The notes under the pieces: generated by a model
Database searches by the model: none
What the model saw: only the letters and a program-made list of their open reading frames with translations
Told to the model about the DNA's origin: nothing
Shown here: one piece after another, positions 61,316 through 64,000 of the stretch
How positions within the stretch are numbered: position 1 is the stretch's first letter
Layout of the letters: each line of letters opens with the position of its first letter
Source: Edolisoma coerulescens
Taxonomy: Eukaryota > Chordata > Aves > Passeriformes > Campephagidae
DNA length: 64,000 nt
Assembly: GCA_013397115.1 (NCBI GenBank)
Contig: VWZW01006289.1
Span: 1,855,650 to 1,919,649 of the forward strand
Direction of reading: 5' to 3'
Position numbers and translations under genes: made by a program

Positions 61316-64000
61316 TTTTGTCCTATTCATCAGCTTCAGACCTATTTAAAATATGTCTAAGTTTTATCATACCTGGACATCTCTGGTTTAACTTTTATGC
61401 ACTTGTTTTTCATAGCAAGATGTATCACCATAGAACATAGTCTTATATGAAAATATGAATAAATGGTTTACATGGTCTTATGCCAACCTCTGAAAATCCA
61501 GAATTGAACACTGTAGTGCTTGACTTAGTCCTCAACAATTCAGCAGGAAACCTGCTGACTTTTTCCATATCCATCTAGCCCAGGTTAGCAATGCTGGAGT
61601 GAGAGGGAATACTACACCTCCCTGCATCAGATTTTGACCACTGGTGGCGGCCAGCCTAGACAAAGAAGCAATGGAGTCATCCACATTCCTGATAGCTGGC
61701 CACCCCTTAAGTTTAGCAATTGACTTCAGTGTCTGGAGAGAAAACATAGAAAGTCTATGCTAAGTTTGTCGCAATTCAGTCACCAGATTGAATCACCGAA
61801 TTTTGCATGATGATAGTTAAAGTCATAGTGATTAACTGTGTATATTTTTATAGGTAGCATTGATTTAGTAATTTTTAAATTTTTTTCAAGATTTCTCCCC
61901 AGAAACTTGCACATATCAGTGGCTGATAAACTCAAAATACTACCATTCTGGAAGCTGGTTCAACGAGAAAATGTAAGATACATATAAGACAACAGTCATA
62001 GCTCCTAGATACTGTTCTGTAAGAGGACTAACATTTCATACGAATTAAAATTTCTAAATTTTATTAATAACAAATTTTCTGTATTTTAAGTCAGATCGTG
62101 GAAGATAAAATCATCTAAGATTCAAAATGAACCCAGTGTCTGTTTCCCTTCCAGAGCAAATAAAAAAAAGACTTAATTTTGTGGCGTTTCATTTAAATTT
62201 TAAAGAATTTTCTGAATTAAATTTAGGCAAATATTGTGATGAAAGTAATTTTCACTAACAATCTGAACTTTCTAGAAAAGGATCAGAATCAAACCAATCT
62301 CTTTCAACATTTTCTTCAGACTTTCGCCTGGTATCGTTTGGAAATTCTAAATGGGTAACTTGTTCCAATCATCTTAAAATCTGTACAATTTTTAAAAATG
62401 TTATCATGACTTTTGAAAATATGCTTATGAAAAATTTATTTGCCATGATGAATAAAATGTAGCTTGAAATGCATTTTTAATTATGCAATATCTCTTTTTA
62501 AAATCAATTCAAATGAGGAGTCTGAAAACTTTTTAGCATAGGACTCCATATTTTCTCCAAAATCCTTATATCCAGACTATTCAGTGGGTATGTAATAAAT
62601 GTAGACAAATTAAAATTATAAAATTTTAAAATTAAATGTAAACCAGAACACATTCATTTAATTTCTGTGATGCAAATGTTTTAAAATCTGAATATTCAAG
62701 ACATTAAAATAACTGTGCAAAAATCAGGCTATGTGTTTGATAGAGATGCTGAACACAGACTCTGACCAACGTGCCTGTAAGCAAATCCTTAAAAGATCAA
62801 CATTAATATCAGATCCAGATAAATAAGAGATTTGAGCCACAAGATGCCAGAAGAAAGGAGAATGGAGAATTGCCACTGTGGACTGAAAAGGCAAAGGAAG
62901 TGCTAAGAAAAATAAATATAACTTTGTTAACTAAGCCAATAAAATAAGGGGAAGAGGTTACATAAAAGAAATTAAACTAATTCTGAAGCATAAACACAGA
63001 GATAAAACTGGAAATTCCATCATTAGACAATAGAGTATGCAAGAACACAAACCTTAATCTCTGCTGTTTCTTCGGTATAAACAAATGTGCTGGTTGCTAG
63101 CATTATTGCTGAAAACAAATCTCATCAAATTGTACACAGAGAATAAGTTTCATCTTTTGGAAAAAAAGCTATTATTTCACTACAACTCTTTGTCCAGGAA
63201 ACCTAAATTTAAGTCTAGATTGAAAACAGTCAAAGACACAGTTTCTTATTAAGTAGTCAACAACCTGAAGGCACTGCTTTCTCTAAAGGCTTAAATAAAA
63301 AAAAAAATAGTAAATAGGGAAAGGGGTCCAGAAGGCAGGATCTAATGTAATTTAAAACTGGAATTACATCAGCAGTTTCAAACAGATGGCAGAATGTAGA
63401 GATAAATGTGTTAGCTCTTTTAGCTTATTTGGTCTCTCCATTGTTTGCATCATTAAAACATGCAATAGCTTACAATTTAAAAATATACTGTGTATTAGAC
63501 ACTGGAAAAATGGACATGCACCTTCTGAGTGGAAGGAGGTAGGATTGAATTAATTTGCCATACTTTAATGTACAGTATCTGGGATGCTTTAGGCAAGTCT
63601 GCAAATAGGTTTCCTAGGAAATGAGATGAACAGAAATATAATGACCTTGAAATTATAACCCCAAATGTCCCAAGTATTTAGCAACCTAGCTCAGAAGTGG
63701 TAATTACATAAAAAATACAAAAGATCCTTAATTGCTTCAGTTATGGTGTATCTAGGCAGGTCAGTTACTGTACACAGCTGCAAAAAATGGTACGTGATTA
63801 ATAGGGGGTTGCTTATGATAGCACTAACTAGTTAGTGTGTAGTGCAAAACACTCATTTCTTTTCCAATTAAAGGAAAAAAATCTGGTTTTGATTAGGCTC
63901 TTCAGAAGGTCTAAGTCTGTAGCAGCAAAATACCCCACTCTCACATTGTGAAATGTTTTAGTCAAGGAGTAAGCAGCATTTATTCATGCAAAACAGAAAG
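61316..64000. other. AT-rich right flank
   Basis: Very AT-rich DNA with no recognised gene or repeat. A 71-codon minus-strand open frame (61532-61747) has no domain I know. A CTCF-like motif lies at 61638-61650. Confidence 0.5.
61638..61650 (+). promoter_or_regulatory. Possible CTCF-binding motif
   Basis: CCACTGGTGGCGG fits the CTCF core (CCASYAGRKGGCRS) with one or two deviations, in an otherwise CpG-poor region. Candidate only. Confidence 0.25.

Noticed and set aside
60720..61330. Possible target-site duplication around the CR1 at 60757 (ATATTTGG versus ATATTTTG)
   Set aside because: The match is imperfect and overlaps the tail, and CR1 insertions usually lack clear duplications.
1..64000. 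CRISPR arrays, phage or bacterial operons, tRNA and rRNA genes
   Set aside because: No regularly spaced repeats, no ribosome-binding-site-linked gene strings and no tRNA A/B box pairs were found; all mobile elements are of vertebrate type.

Overview
The window reads as a gene-poor stretch of a bird nuclear chromosome, either intergenic DNA or a very long intron. Three things point to birds. There are CR1 LINE 3' ends with the short ATTCTRTG tail typical of birds and reptiles. There are solo LTRs starting TGTCCTGGTT and carrying the shared 3' block (CAGTAAACTGT/TTAAACTGTC, TTATCTCA) that I recognise from avian ERVL elements. There is also one LTR with a 6-bp target duplication, as in ERVK-type elements. 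The background is AT-rich with few CpGs, and clear repeats cover only about 3.7 kb (roughly 6%), which suits a bird macrochromosome. A passerine or other neoavian is my guess from the LTR types, not a demonstrated assignment.

Layout: an ERVL-like LTR (about 582-1170); a long plain AT-rich stretch; an old CR1 3' end (14349-14499); a minus-strand internal CR1 fragment that still encodes part of the endonuclease domain and contains a 142-bp tandem duplication (17431-18260); a CpG-rich patch (about 19575-19870); more plain DNA with two microsatellites near 26.5 kb; an A-run broken by a 3-base N gap (34766-34798); a compact CpG-rich patch (35436-35625); a 544-bp solo LTR with TATA box, poly(A) signal and a near-perfect 6-bp duplication (39843-40386); a very old CR1-like tail (about 42635-42785); another CR1 3' end (44731-44997); a third CpG-rich patch (about 49790-50160); a 560-bp solo LTR with a perfect 5-bp duplication and an internal ~34-bp tandem repeat (56647-57206); and the youngest-looking CR1 (60757-61315).

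I found no host gene I can name, no tRNA or rRNA gene, no CRISPR array and no operon-like structure. The many short open frames are what random vertebrate DNA gives; the longest (189, 180 and 167 codons) sit in a CpG patch, across an LTR boundary, or show no recognisable domain. The only hints of a host gene are several open stretches bounded by good splice signals, mostly on the minus strand (323-372, 4390-4455, 7421-7534, 37359-37603). Two of them are phase-compatible. Such pseudo-exons are common by chance, so they are listed as leads and not as features. I see no evidence for a new biological system here; the best leads are the possible minus-strand exons and the CpG-rich patches.
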